A stretch of 49,790 bases of DNA from CAZKRU01 sp964555235. GTDB taxonomy: Bacteria > Verrucomicrobiota > Verrucomicrobiia > Methylacidiphilales > CAMAQI01. The translations under genes and the position numbers were made by a program. Positions 1 to 8,795 of this stretch are shown here, one piece after another. Every line of letters starts with the position of its first letter. The stretch's first letter is position 1. The stretch covers positions 1-49,790 of the forward strand of contig CAZKRU010000026.1 in NCBI GenBank assembly GCA_964555235.1. The letters are read 5' to 3'. The notes below the pieces were generated by a model. That model worked only from the letters and a program-made list of their open reading frames with translations. It had not been told where the DNA came from and ran no database searches.

Positions 1-298
1 ATCTGCCGGAGGCGTCATTGGTTTGGTGCGGGGACAATGGGGGGCACAATCGCAGAGGACGCCGAGAAATTTAAAAATCTCTGCGACCTCAGCGATCTCT
101 GCGCGAAAAACAATCCGTATTTCTCTTCCGCATTCATCGCATAATGATCTGTTCACAAGAGCACCGCGCGAACTTCCACTCCCATTTCATCCTGGAATCG
201 TCAAACTTCGGGAGTCCTCCAGCCCCGCAGTTGCGGGGGAGGTTTACCTTTCTTAATTACTGCTCAGCGGCACATTGGAAGTAAGGACATCAAAACGA
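1..298. other. Non-coding left edge
   Basis: No convincing gene is seen in this stretch. A 77-codon open frame at 23-256 (plus) has no family resemblance, and it runs straight through a hairpin repeat. The region holds repeat copy 1 (51-110) and a GC-rich inverted motif near 220-245 (CCCCGCAGTTGCGGGG) that lies downstream of the minus-strand operon ending at 299. That motif could act as its terminator, but no clear T-tract follows it in the minus direction. Confidence 0.5.
51..110. repeat. Hairpin repeat family 1, copy 1
   Basis: An imperfect inverted repeat. The left part begins CGCAGAGGACGCCGAGA and the right part ends CTCAGCGATCTCTGCGCG followed by an A-tract. The right half matches copies at 15525-15557 and 44334-44366. 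All three lie between genes. This is a dispersed, probably non-coding element of a type common in environmental bacteria. Confidence 0.7.
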
Positions 299-1366
299 TC
301 ATTTTACCAACAAATCGCTTAAATCCATCGAGCAAACCTGACTCCCATGTCCGGTTAAGTTTGCGTTGAAGTAAACCTTTTTTTGATCCCTCGATAAGCT
401 TGGATGTACATCCGTAAATCCCAGTTGAGGGGTTTCCGATAAAACCACTGGCTCGGTATCTCCCTTTCGATAAAACATGACTTTGATCCTTTCGCTATCG
501 TACCAACTATCCGTCACGAGATAATTCTTGGTTTCACTCAAACAACCGTGATTCCCATCTCCCTCATGAATCGTTTCGATCATCGTTCCATCCAAAGCCC
601 ATCGGCAACAAGGACGGGTCTTCTGGGAAACGTCGTATCCATAAAAGGACTCGTCATCAAAAAAATTCCAATGCATCGGCTTATGATACTCCCCGTTTTG
701 GAAATAGGTAAAATGAATCAGATCCGAACCGTCCGCCTTACATGAAAAAATGTGCCTCGCCGTCTCTTTATCTTTTTCAGTGACACGGGTTGCCACTCGA
801 CCTGCGGTTGGAGACCACTTGGCATGGGACAAAGAACAATGTCCGCGATTTTTCAACCATCCAGTCCCCATCAACTGGTCCAATGACAAAATACATTGAA
901 CCTTACCCGTTTCGGGATTTAAAACGTAGAGCCCCTGTGGAAAGAATTCGTTCGATGGATGAATTGGTTTTGGACAAAAAAGCGCCCCGCCGCCGATCCC
1001 GAGAGGGTGATACATCTGACATCCACCCGAAAAAGAGCGTTCTTTTCCTGTGTGAATATTCACAAAATGAACACGTCCTTCATCCTCGTAGGAAAGCGTC
1101 GAATCATCAATCCAACCGACATGCGCTCCGGTATGTCCCTTCGCAGCTCTGAATTCACCTACGTTTTTTTCTCCTTCTCCATTCAGTGAGGCAACAACAA
1201 TGAGGCCCGATTTCGGATCTTCCGACCTACCGGGAATGCCACTCGTAAACCGAGTGTAGGCGATTCGTGTTCCATCGGGACTCTCAGGACAAATATCGAA
1301 ATAAGTATGGACAGATGGCCACTGGGGATCAGAAACAATACGAACGCGAGCCGATGAGTTATTCAT
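299..1366 (-). CDS. PL22-like beta-propeller (oligogalacturonate-lyase-like)
   Basis: A 355-residue protein made of WD40/TolB-like propeller blades, with repeated pieces such as SPDGTRIAYTRF near the N-terminus and HPSLSRDQKKVYFNANLTG near the C-terminus. The pattern resembles the oligogalacturonate lyase (PL22) fold, whose members cleave short uronate oligosaccharides by beta-elimination using a metal-bound histidine. Histidine-rich stretches such as KPMHWNFFDD fit that idea, but I cannot confirm the catalytic set. An upstream in-frame ATG at 1396 exists. I prefer 1366 because GGGGAG sits nine bases before it. No signal peptide is seen, so a cytoplasmic role is likely. It is the last gene of the minus-strand operon and follows the sulfatase by 42 bases. 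It could instead be a non-enzymatic propeller. Confidence 0.65.
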   Translation of the reverse strand: MNNSSARVRIVSDPQWPSVHTYFDICPESPDGTRIAYTRFTSGIPGRSEDPKSGLIVVASLNGEGEKNVGEFRAAKGHTGAHVGWIDDSTLSYEDEGRVHFVNIHTGKERSFSGGCQMYHPLGIGGGALFCPKPIHPSNEFFPQGLYVLNPETGKVQCILSLDQLMGTGWLKNRGHCSLSHAKWSPTAGRVATRVTEKDKETARHIFSCKADGSDLIHFTYFQNGEYHKPMHWNFFDDESFYGYDVSQKTRPCCRWALDGTMIETIHEGDGNHGCLSETKNYLVTDSWYDSERIKVMFYRKGDTEPVVLSETPQLGFTDVHPSLSRDQKKVYFNANLTGHGSQVCSMDLSDLLVK

Positions 1367-1408
1367 ATTGAGATGCTCCCCTATTGTCATCATCACGCAG
1401 AATGGGAT

Positions 1409-2821
1409 TTATTCCTTCGTATCATTGGCATTCTGCTTGTCTTGGTCAGGCTGGTTTTTCTCTTTATTCTTTTTCTTATTATTTTTGTCCAACAAAGCCG
1501 TGTCTACTACTTTCCCGGCCGTGGGATTAAGTTGATCAAGCACCGTTTGCAAACGTTTGCGAGCGGCCAAAGCATCGCTCTCCTTTGTCTCTGCAGAAAT
1601 AATGGGCTCCGCAAAAGGGGCATTTGTCATGCTGAGCAACTCGCCGGATTGATTCAATTTCCAATTCAACTCACGAGCATACCATTCATTTCCCAACATC
1701 ACAAAAATCCAATCCCGCAACCAGTCGGCGTTCATTTGCCCGTAAAATATCGGCGTAAATGGCTTTCCATCAATCTTCACCCCCTGCGGCAACTGGGCTC
1801 CTGCCAATTCTGCCAGCGTTGGAAAAAAATCACAGAAACTGACGAGGTTTTGCGAAACCTTGCCCGCAGGCGTTTTGCCCGGCCAACTAACCATCATGGG
1901 AACAAGCGCGCCGCATTCCCTCATGGTGTGCTTGCTGCCGGAAAGTTGTTTCCCGCCATTGATGGTGCAGAATTCCTTAAAAGTAGCCACGGTCCCATTG
2001 TCGCCTGCGAAAATAATGATGGTCTTTTCGCGCAACTTGAGGCGGTTGAGTTCGGCAATCAGCTTACCAACCAGTTTGTCCATGTAAGCGACGTTGTCCT
2101 GGTATAATTTATTTTGCTCCGTGGTACCGGGCGCGCTGTCGGGTGTGGGCAACAACTGGGCTTGTTTGACGCCGTTCACGCTCGTGCTAGGAACTTTTCC
2201 GTGCACCTGTGATAAGGAGTAATAGATATAAAACGGCTGGTCCTGGTGGTGCTCGATGAAGTCCACGACGAAATTGTGCATTCTGTCGGGGAGATATTCG
2301 TTCTCCTTCAGCGGCACCTTTTCGCCATTGAGGGTGTACGTTTTGCCTAGAGGCTGGTAACTCCAATATTGTCCACTGCCCTCGAAACGTAAATATTCGT
2401 CGAAACCCCAATCGCTCGGCTGAAGCGGAAACTGACTCCATTTGCCCGCCTGCGCCGTTACATAGCCCGCCTGTTTAAGTACCTTGGGCATCATGATTTC
2501 GCTGGATTCCAGCCGATCTGGGTTGTCGGTCACTCCGGTGCGAAAGCCGTAACGCCCCGTCATCAACAAAGCCCGTGACGGCCCGCAGAGCGGCGAAGCG
2601 TAACAATGTTCAAAACGGATACCGCTCTCAGCAAGCTTGTCAATGTTCGGGGTTTTGAAGTTGTCCGCTCCATAGCTGCTCACGCTTCCGATGCCAAGAT
2701 CGTCGGCCAGAATGAAAATGATGTTGGGTTTTTGCGGTATGGCGTCTGCGCCTCGCGCCGTGAATAAGCACAAGACTTGCAACAGAGAGCTTAGGAGTAA
2801 AGTTTTAGATAGGTTCTTCAT
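1409..2821 (-). CDS. Exported type I sulfatase
   Basis: A 470-residue sulfatase of the alkaline-phosphatase superfamily. The N-terminus has a signal peptide (KTLLLSSLLQVLCLF, cut near TARGADA). Then comes the metal-binding start KPNIIFILADDLG (residues 31-43) and the formylglycine motif C79-G-P-S-R83, in which the cysteine is oxidised to the catalytic formylglycine. GDNGT further on carries further metal ligands. The C-terminal tail is rich in Lys, Asn and Asp. The open frame continues 61 codons upstream, but the ATG at 2821 is directly followed by the signal peptide and is the likely start. It would remove sulfate esters from a polysaccharide outside the cytoplasm. Its operon neighbours are the GH16-like gene upstream (155-base gap, room for its own promoter) and the PL22-like gene downstream. 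The substrate is unknown. Confidence 0.9.
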   Translation of the reverse strand: MKNLSKTLLLSSLLQVLCLFTARGADAIPQKPNIIFILADDLGIGSVSSYGADNFKTPNIDKLAESGIRFEHCYASPLCGPSRALLMTGRYGFRTGVTDNPDRLESSEIMMPKVLKQAGYVTAQAGKWSQFPLQPSDWGFDEYLRFEGSGQYWSYQPLGKTYTLNGEKVPLKENEYLPDRMHNFVVDFIEHHQDQPFYIYYSLSQVHGKVPSTSVNGVKQAQLLPTPDSAPGTTEQNKLYQDNVAYMDKLVGKLIAELNRLKLREKTIIIFAGDNGTVATFKEFCTINGGKQLSGSKHTMRECGALVPMMVSWPGKTPAGKVSQNLVSFCDFFPTLAELAGAQLPQGVKIDGKPFTPIFYGQMNADWLRDWIFVMLGNEWYARELNWKLNQSGELLSMTNAPFAEPIISAETKESDALAARKRLQTVLDQLNPTAGKVVDTALLDKNNKKKNKEKNQPDQDKQNANDTKE

Positions 2822-2976
2822 ATTAGTTTTTAAGAGTGCTATTACTGAAGGTCGCTTTACATCTTTCACTCTATTGGAGATTCCTCCTGAAACCGAACGA
2901 AGAGATGTTGCATTATCAGGAGTGATGTTGCACACCACCATTGCACGCGCACATTTTACCGAACCAGATCCTCGAA

Positions 2977-4419
2977 TTATTTGATCCGGCTCTGTAGTTG
3001 CCACGCCCGAACATAGTCAATTTGCAAATAATCGGGCAATTTCCCCTCATCAACCCGTTTGGCCGCCCAACTCCCCATTTGAACGACAAACGAAATATAT
3101 TCAGGAACGGAAGCCACTCTCTCATTTTTCCACTCTTCCTTCTTAATCCCGTCACAATACCAGACAATCTTGCCTGGTTCCCAAAGGATTCCCCATACGT
3201 GCCACTCCTCGGGAGTGCGTCCATAATAAACGTGTGCATTGGTCCATTTTTTATGATCGGTCTTAAATCCATCCCAGTGGGTCGCCACTTGATAGCGTCC
3301 TACTCCCAACTCCGTCTGACTCTCCAGGATATGAATACGCATGCCCCCATTCGAAGTATCCTCCCGTCGCTTGATGGACTCGGAATCTTCGGCGCCTCCC
3401 CGATCCGGCATCATTGCAAAAATAGGCCAAAGTCCACTTGCCGTGGGGAGCTTCACTCGGGCTTCAATATAACCATAAAGCTGAGTCCATTTTCCAAAGG
3501 AACTTAATACCCCGGTCGTGTACTGACGCGGTTCCAAGGCAGGATTGTCATATTGGGGTCCCAATTTATTTTCACATTTAATTTTCAATATCCCATTCTC
3601 AACCAAAACATTTTCTTTGGAATACCGCTGTAACTGGGTTTTATCGGGTCCATCCCAAGTCAGTCGAGTCGTCCACAAACTTGTCTTAAGTGAAGCGTCA
3701 TTAAAATCCTCGTCCAAGGTCTTCACCCAGTTTCCCTCAATCGGCGGCCGTTTCCCGAGCCAATCAGGAATCTTCACCGGAAGCATTCGGTCGGCTGGAG
3801 TGCTCAACGCATGAATATTTCCCCGCTCCGACGAAGTTCCGTATGCCTTCAAATTGCGAATGAGTAACGTGGCCGATTGTTTTGGCTTTTCAAGAAAGAC
3901 ATCGATTGAAGAAACATGGGAGCTTTCCAATGGATATCCCACGACTCCGTAATTGGTGCCGAAAAGCAGCTGGATCTTTTTTGTTTCATGAGGTGCGATC
4001 ACTGCGCGCTCAATATTGTACGCTTCGTCTTTCAACTCTTCAGCATTATGCGCTCGCAAACTCGCCGTAACGGATTCCTCCGAGAGGTTGACCAGCTCCA
4101 CCTCAATCCCCGCAAAATTCGAGAGATCCCACCCAGGGACGGGACATGGAAATCGGAGGAATCGATTTTTTTTATCAGCCAAAAACTTTGTAATGATTTC
4201 AGTTGCGGTTCCATCGGTTAAATCCGCCGTACATCCCTTCGGCTTCAGGCTATTATTTTCGAGTGTTACACTCGGTGGAAAAAGAACTCCCCCCACTGGA
4301 GCAATTCCCCGATTTTCCTGCGCCATGAGTCCGCAAAACCCTCCGAAGATCACTGGCAATGCGTGGAGCAAAACTTTCCGAATGAACTTCACTTTTTTAA
4401 GAAATAATATCATTTTCAC
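2977..4419 (-). CDS. Exported GH16-like protein with agarase-type CBM domain
   Basis: A 480-residue exported protein. Residues about 10-33 form a signal peptide. Residues about 97-194 (starting GWDLSNFAGIEVELVN) look like the CBM-like domain found in front of beta-agarases, and match the small exported protein at 10256-10819. Residues about 232-475 are a GH16-type jelly roll (YGYIEARVKLPTASGLWPIF, QIDYVRAW near the end). GH16 enzymes carry E-x-D-x-x-E with nucleophile and acid/base. Here the aligned segment is R361-I-H-I-L-E366, so the nucleophile Glu and the middle Asp are replaced by Arg and His. It is therefore probably a binding protein or an altered enzyme. The start may be GTG 4419 or ATG 4413. 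It lies 16 bases after the pseudopilin gene stop, in the same operon. Confidence 0.75.
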   Translation of the reverse strand: MKMILFLKKVKFIRKVLLHALPVIFGGFCGLMAQENRGIAPVGGVLFPPSVTLENNSLKPKGCTADLTDGTATEIITKFLADKKNRFLRFPCPVPGWDLSNFAGIEVELVNLSEESVTASLRAHNAEELKDEAYNIERAVIAPHETKKIQLLFGTNYGVVGYPLESSHVSSIDVFLEKPKQSATLLIRNLKAYGTSSERGNIHALSTPADRMLPVKIPDWLGKRPPIEGNWVKTLDEDFNDASLKTSLWTTRLTWDGPDKTQLQRYSKENVLVENGILKIKCENKLGPQYDNPALEPRQYTTGVLSSFGKWTQLYGYIEARVKLPTASGLWPIFAMMPDRGGAEDSESIKRREDTSNGGMRIHILESQTELGVGRYQVATHWDGFKTDHKKWTNAHVYYGRTPEEWHVWGILWEPGKIVWYCDGIKKEEWKNERVASVPEYISFVVQMGSWAAKRVDEGKLPDYLQIDYVRAWQLQSRIK

Positions 4420-4435
4420 CTTATGATCGAATTAA

Positions 4436-5083
4436 CTACGGTCGAAAGATTTTGATTCGACCCGTGATGGGCTCGATTTGGATCGTAAAAAAGTCCGCCG
4501 GGAGTGGTTTCCCCTTCGAATTTGCCTTTGACAAATCCGTGCCCGCGAGAAGTGTGAGACAGGATTTGGATTGAGAGAGATCCGTTTCACCGCTCGGTCG
4601 AAATCGAAAAGCAATGTATTTATAATTGATCCCATATCCCGCGAGTAACTGCGTATCCAATGGCGATCTCTCCTTTCCTGGATCCAAGAGCGTGGAATAC
4701 TGACTGCTTTCCGGTGAAAAAATAATCGGAAACGGCAAATAAACCGTTTTCCCGAGTGCAACAAAGGCATCCTCTTCCATTAAAAAACTTTGAATCGCCC
4801 GGAAATTTTCCGGCACTGTCGACGTGCTGCCGTCCTCGGGGAGTTTGTAGAATCGGACTTCCACGGACCTATTTTTGGTGATCGCCGTTTGACGCGCAAG
4901 ATTTAACTCATCCGATACTTTCTGAACGCTCGTTGTCAAATTGGAGGCCTTCGAGAGTTGATTGTAGGTCGGCACGGAAAGCCCTGCCAGCAGCCCAATG
5001 ATGGCGATGACCACCAGTAATTCGACCAAGGAAAAACCTCGTCGGATCTGAAGTAAAGTCCAATTGGAGGAATTTCGCTTCAT
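4436..5083 (-). CDS. GspH-like pseudopilin, Verru_Chthon cassette protein D
   Basis: A 215-residue protein with a class III (type IV pilin-like) leader. RRGFSLVELLVVIAIIGL at residues 14-31 holds the prepilin peptidase site after Gly and the Glu at mature position 5. The hydrophobic helix is followed by a helix (VQKVSDELNLARQTAITKN) and a beta-rich globular part, as in GspH/FimT minor pseudopilins. The size and neighbours fit the family I know as Verru_Chthon cassette protein D. The start ATG overlaps the stop of the upstream large gene by four bases (ATGA), so translation is coupled. It should sit in the inner membrane and be assembled into, or cap, a pseudopilus. The paralogue at 42002-42637 stands alone. 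Confidence 0.85.
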   Translation of the reverse strand: MKRNSSNWTLLQIRRGFSLVELLVVIAIIGLLAGLSVPTYNQLSKASNLTTSVQKVSDELNLARQTAITKNRSVEVRFYKLPEDGSTSTVPENFRAIQSFLMEEDAFVALGKTVYLPFPIIFSPESSQYSTLLDPGKERSPLDTQLLAGYGINYKYIAFRFRPSGETDLSQSKSCLTLLAGTDLSKANSKGKPLPADFFTIQIEPITGRIKIFRP

Positions 5084-8000
5084 GGCAGGAATTGTTTGGT
5101 CGTCAAAAGTCGGAATTTATAAAAATCCCCCAAGACCTTGCTGACGCTTGAATCGGCAAAATCGGTGGCGATCAAATTTGCGTCCTGTGGATCCACATAG
5201 CGTTCGATCACTTGAGATCCACGATACTCTCCTGTCACCCGGTCTTTTCCCTCCACCCACACTCCCGCTGGGGTCTCCTTGGTTTTTTTGAGGGTCTGCG
5301 CCCAGACGTGGACCGTGTAGGTGTTTGATTTCGTAGTCAACCGCGGATAGAGAGTCGTGTAAGGTCTTTCCCGGCTATTATCCCCGGTAAGACGTTTATC
5401 ATTCCAAAATGTCGCGATCCCGGAGTAGGTCTGATCCTCCGGAATCAAATTGATGCTGCAAATCTCGCTGGCAGATCTGAAAATGTCATGACTGTTAAAA
5501 CGCGCTTGAAATCCTTTTAAGGTTTCATCCGGATCAATCTCCAAACGATATTGACTCGCATTCGAATTGGATTTAGTCATCGATTGAGTCTTATAAGTGG
5601 CCGCCATAGAATCTGGAACGGCAATCACTTTCTCTCCCTTCAAAACCGCACGCAAACCCGTATCCCGATTAATGTAGGTGAAAGGCACAATCTGATAATT
5701 CATATTGATCTTCCCCGCTGTGGAAAGCGGCTCACTGATCGCATAAGGCTCGACAATCGGCATATGAAACAGATCCAGAAGCAAGTAGTCAGGAGGCGTC
5801 GTGAAGGGAGGCCCCGAAATGGGGGTTCCAAATCCAGGGTGAGTATTGCCTTTAAGAGGATTCGGACAAAAGAGCAGAGTCTGCCACGGTTGGTTCGCCC
5901 AGACCCCGGTTGGCAATGATCCAAACATTCCCGCTGAAGGAAACATCCGATTGGGAGAAAATAGCGTCGCCCCATTCCCCTCTTCATCCCATCCGTAATA
6001 AGGGACTTTTCCGCTTTTTGCACTGGTTGAGGTCCCCTCATCCGCTTTATTAATATACGGACCATCGGGTTGCGCTCCAACTCCATTATCCCAATCCCCT
6101 ATAATATCGACATTGGCGGTGGGAACGACGGATGAATCCCGCGTCCATAAGGTATAATCGGTCGTTTCAGGATTGTTTTGGGTATAAGGAGTAGTTTGAG
6201 AATCGTCATACGAAAGATTCAAAAGCCGCCCGGCGGTTGCTCCATAAAGTGGAGCCATCGATCCTGATCTCAAATTATGAGCCATAATTTCTGTCGGAAT
6301 CGAGTAGTTCGCATGCGGCGCAAAAAAACTACTATAAGTTGTGTCCGTGGGCTTGATCGGTTGACTCGCCAAGCCCCCTCGCGCCATGATGAGTCTCATA
6401 TCTCCTACCGCAGGAACAATCGCTCGAACGACATCTTTCGCGCAAATGAGCGGACGGGACGTATTTCCTTTCATTCGAGCCGGACTCCCCCCTCCCGCAC
6501 CGCCAATGAGCTTTTGATAGTTGCGACCGTTCGGTGGAACCTGAGTGGGAGGAATCACACTGGGAGCCAGTTGGGGAACGGGTAATGTCGTGTTTGGAAA
6601 ATTCAAGACGACGGTTTGGATGACGGTCGTATTATCTGGAGCCAAGACCTTGATGGTGACGTCTCCCCCCGTGAAAGCAAATGTCTTTGTAGGAACGGCA
6701 GGAAGCGCATCCTGATTAATTTGATTAACCGTTGTGCTGATCAGTTGATAAGTATCCGGAGCTTGAAGCTGCTGAATGGCGTAGTGAACAAAATCAATAC
6801 TTCCTCCAATCATATAGTCATTCGAAATAGACCCCCCGGTTTTAAAGGAAACTTTAACATTCTTTGTTGTCCCTGCGGGAAATCCCATGGAGACAGCAGG
6901 GAGCGGCGTATTCGTGTTATCGACGCCTACCCAGGTAAAATTCTGCAATCCATCCACGATAAAACCGTGATTTGGCTGATACCAGGGATAGCCCATGGCC
7001 GGATTAAACGTATTCACGCAAAAAATCGCTTGCATCGTCGTTCTACCGCCGGCTTGCGCGGTTCCGACAATCATGAGAAATGCCCCCTGAATCGTATCAT
7101 AGCGTCCAAAGCCTCGTGTATTGGTTTTTTGATCGAAAATGGGAACCACCTCTCCGCTCCCAAGGTACGGTTCGGTTGCTCCTGCGACGGTTGTATTTTT
7201 AACATTAAAGGGAATTTTGACGGTGCTATCGTCATTATTGGTTGATCGAATATAGTCAAAGATCTCCGTCAGAATTTGATCGCAGTCCGTTCCTCCGACT
7301 CCGTTGCTTGTCGAGTATTTTGTCGCGAAGTTTCCTCCAAAACCAGGAATGCTCTTGGCCGCAAGCGACCTTAAATAATCCAGAAGCTGGCGATTTCGTC
7401 CAAGTCCTGTCGCGGAGCCCGCAGTGGGAAGATCCGCCGTTGGGCTCGTCGCATTGGATCGCTGAAAATAAAAGAGATGTCCTCCGACCGTTGAACAGAA
7501 TGCCGCCAATTTATCAAACACAGTGCGATGTGAACTGTCGTCAAAACTGCTGACAGGCCAGACACTGACCTGAGGTTTATTGAAAAGGTTTACGTCCGGA
7601 GCCCGACTCGTCGCCGTCAGAAAAAACTTTTTCTTTTCCAGCGCCAAGTCCGTGATCGAGCTCGCATTATTTTGATTTCTGGTCTCACCGGAAAGGGTTG
7701 TATTGAACATGAACTCATCCACCGTCGCGTAGAGACGATCTTCGTCTGGCGTCAGAGTGGTCGTTCCGGCCACGGTCCCCCCCTTGGACGAACCTTCCCC
7801 GCCGACGATGCGAGGCACCATCTTATAAATTTCCTCCGACCACTGGGCGCCGGTCATCGATGAGGGCCTGTTTAAAACCGACGATAAGGCGACAGTGGCA
7901 GGATGCCCGGGGTATCGCTGATATTCGTGCTGAGCCCCTTGGTAATAGGAGAGACTCATATCCTGTTGAGTCGAAAACTTCGGAACATCCCAATAAGTTG

Positions 8001-8787
8001 CTGCAGTGGAATTCGTATAAGCGTCCGAGGCCGTATTGATATTGATTTTGCTGCACTCATCATCCGTCCAAAAGGCGATTCTCCCGACAATCTCATTCTT
8101 TTCGGCTCCCACAACTGTCGCCTTTTCACCGGAACCGGTGGGGGCAACGACATCTCCGTTTGAGAGCACATAGAGCCAACGAACTGGCATTGGAATCGGA
8201 TTGGGGTGACGCCCCCCTCCAACTGGTGCACCATCCACATAAAATCCATCAACATCCTCCTGCCCGTTGTTATCCACATCGTAACTCAGCTTCCCGCCGA
8301 TAATCTTGAGATGATTCCCATCGATGATTGGAAAGATCCAGTTGCCATTCACCCGCTCCGGTTGATTCAAATCGGCGAAAATGGCCGTGTCATTAAACCA
8401 AGAAGCCGGCACCATTTCCTTGGAGCTGGAGGGGTCATAGTCTCCCGTTCCGACCATGGAGTCTGAGGAAAAAAGTTTAAAATAACGGTCTTTATTCCCA
8501 CGATCGTTGTAAGTCCGAATCATGCCGGGCTGCGAGGCCCAGCACAAAACCTCCCCCTGAAGGTTTTTTCCACTCGTGGCATCCTTGATCTCCGCCATCA
8601 CAATGTTCACCGCAGATTGAGCCAGCAATCTTGTCGATGAAGCATCGGCATAGAGTTTGGAGGATTTGAGCTCCGTGCTCACTCCCGATAAAAACGCCAG
8701 AATTAATGCACTTAAAAAGACGAGGCTCCCCAAAACCACGAGAAGCGAAATCCCCCGCCTCATTTTCCATCGCATGATTCGGTTCAT
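5080..8787 (-). CDS. Giant GspK-like pseudopilin, Verru_Chthon cassette protein A
   Basis: A 1235-residue protein whose N-terminus (MRRGISLLVVLGSLVFLSAL) is a pilin-type leader without the Glu at position 5, as in GspK and PilX. The following segment, with Ser/Thr-rich helix and ARLLAQSAVNIVMAEI-like pattern, also resembles GspK. The remaining roughly 1100 residues are exported, beta-rich and rich in Thr, Asn and Pro (for example VPQLAPSVIPPTQVPPNGRN), far longer than GspK (about 320 residues). A TTG start at 8811 is possible, but ATG 8787 with AGGA six bases upstream, just after the stop of the preceding gene, fits better. In type II secretion GspK caps the pseudopilus tip. A similar tip role is my inference. 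Gene order and size match Verru_Chthon cassette protein A as I recall it. Confidence 0.85.
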   Translation of the reverse strand: MNRIMRWKMRRGISLLVVLGSLVFLSALILAFLSGVSTELKSSKLYADASSTRLLAQSAVNIVMAEIKDATSGKNLQGEVLCWASQPGMIRTYNDRGNKDRYFKLFSSDSMVGTGDYDPSSSKEMVPASWFNDTAIFADLNQPERVNGNWIFPIIDGNHLKIIGGKLSYDVDNNGQEDVDGFYVDGAPVGGGRHPNPIPMPVRWLYVLSNGDVVAPTGSGEKATVVGAEKNEIVGRIAFWTDDECSKININTASDAYTNSTAATYWDVPKFSTQQDMSLSYYQGAQHEYQRYPGHPATVALSSVLNRPSSMTGAQWSEEIYKMVPRIVGGEGSSKGGTVAGTTTLTPDEDRLYATVDEFMFNTTLSGETRNQNNASSITDLALEKKKFFLTATSRAPDVNLFNKPQVSVWPVSSFDDSSHRTVFDKLAAFCSTVGGHLFYFQRSNATSPTADLPTAGSATGLGRNRQLLDYLRSLAAKSIPGFGGNFATKYSTSNGVGGTDCDQILTEIFDYIRSTNNDDSTVKIPFNVKNTTVAGATEPYLGSGEVVPIFDQKTNTRGFGRYDTIQGAFLMIVGTAQAGGRTTMQAIFCVNTFNPAMGYPWYQPNHGFIVDGLQNFTWVGVDNTNTPLPAVSMGFPAGTTKNVKVSFKTGGSISNDYMIGGSIDFVHYAIQQLQAPDTYQLISTTVNQINQDALPAVPTKTFAFTGGDVTIKVLAPDNTTVIQTVVLNFPNTTLPVPQLAPSVIPPTQVPPNGRNYQKLIGGAGGGSPARMKGNTSRPLICAKDVVRAIVPAVGDMRLIMARGGLASQPIKPTDTTYSSFFAPHANYSIPTEIMAHNLRSGSMAPLYGATAGRLLNLSYDDSQTTPYTQNNPETTDYTLWTRDSSVVPTANVDIIGDWDNGVGAQPDGPYINKADEGTSTSAKSGKVPYYGWDEEGNGATLFSPNRMFPSAGMFGSLPTGVWANQPWQTLLFCPNPLKGNTHPGFGTPISGPPFTTPPDYLLLDLFHMPIVEPYAISEPLSTAGKINMNYQIVPFTYINRDTGLRAVLKGEKVIAVPDSMAATYKTQSMTKSNSNASQYRLEIDPDETLKGFQARFNSHDIFRSASEICSINLIPEDQTYSGIATFWNDKRLTGDNSRERPYTTLYPRLTTKSNTYTVHVWAQTLKKTKETPAGVWVEGKDRVTGEYRGSQVIERYVDPQDANLIATDFADSSVSKVLGDFYKFRLLTTKQFLP

Positions 8788-8795
8788 ATGAAGTC

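Noticed and set aside
23..256. 77-codon frame at the left edge
   Set aside because: It passes through a hairpin repeat and has no resemblance to known proteins.
1373..2107. 244-codon plus-strand frame
   Set aside because: It runs against the sulfatase gene, which carries clear family motifs.
8271..8279. TTATCCACA, a perfect DnaA box
   Set aside because: It is a single copy within the large pseudopilin gene, without a cluster of boxes, and far from the G/C bias reversal.
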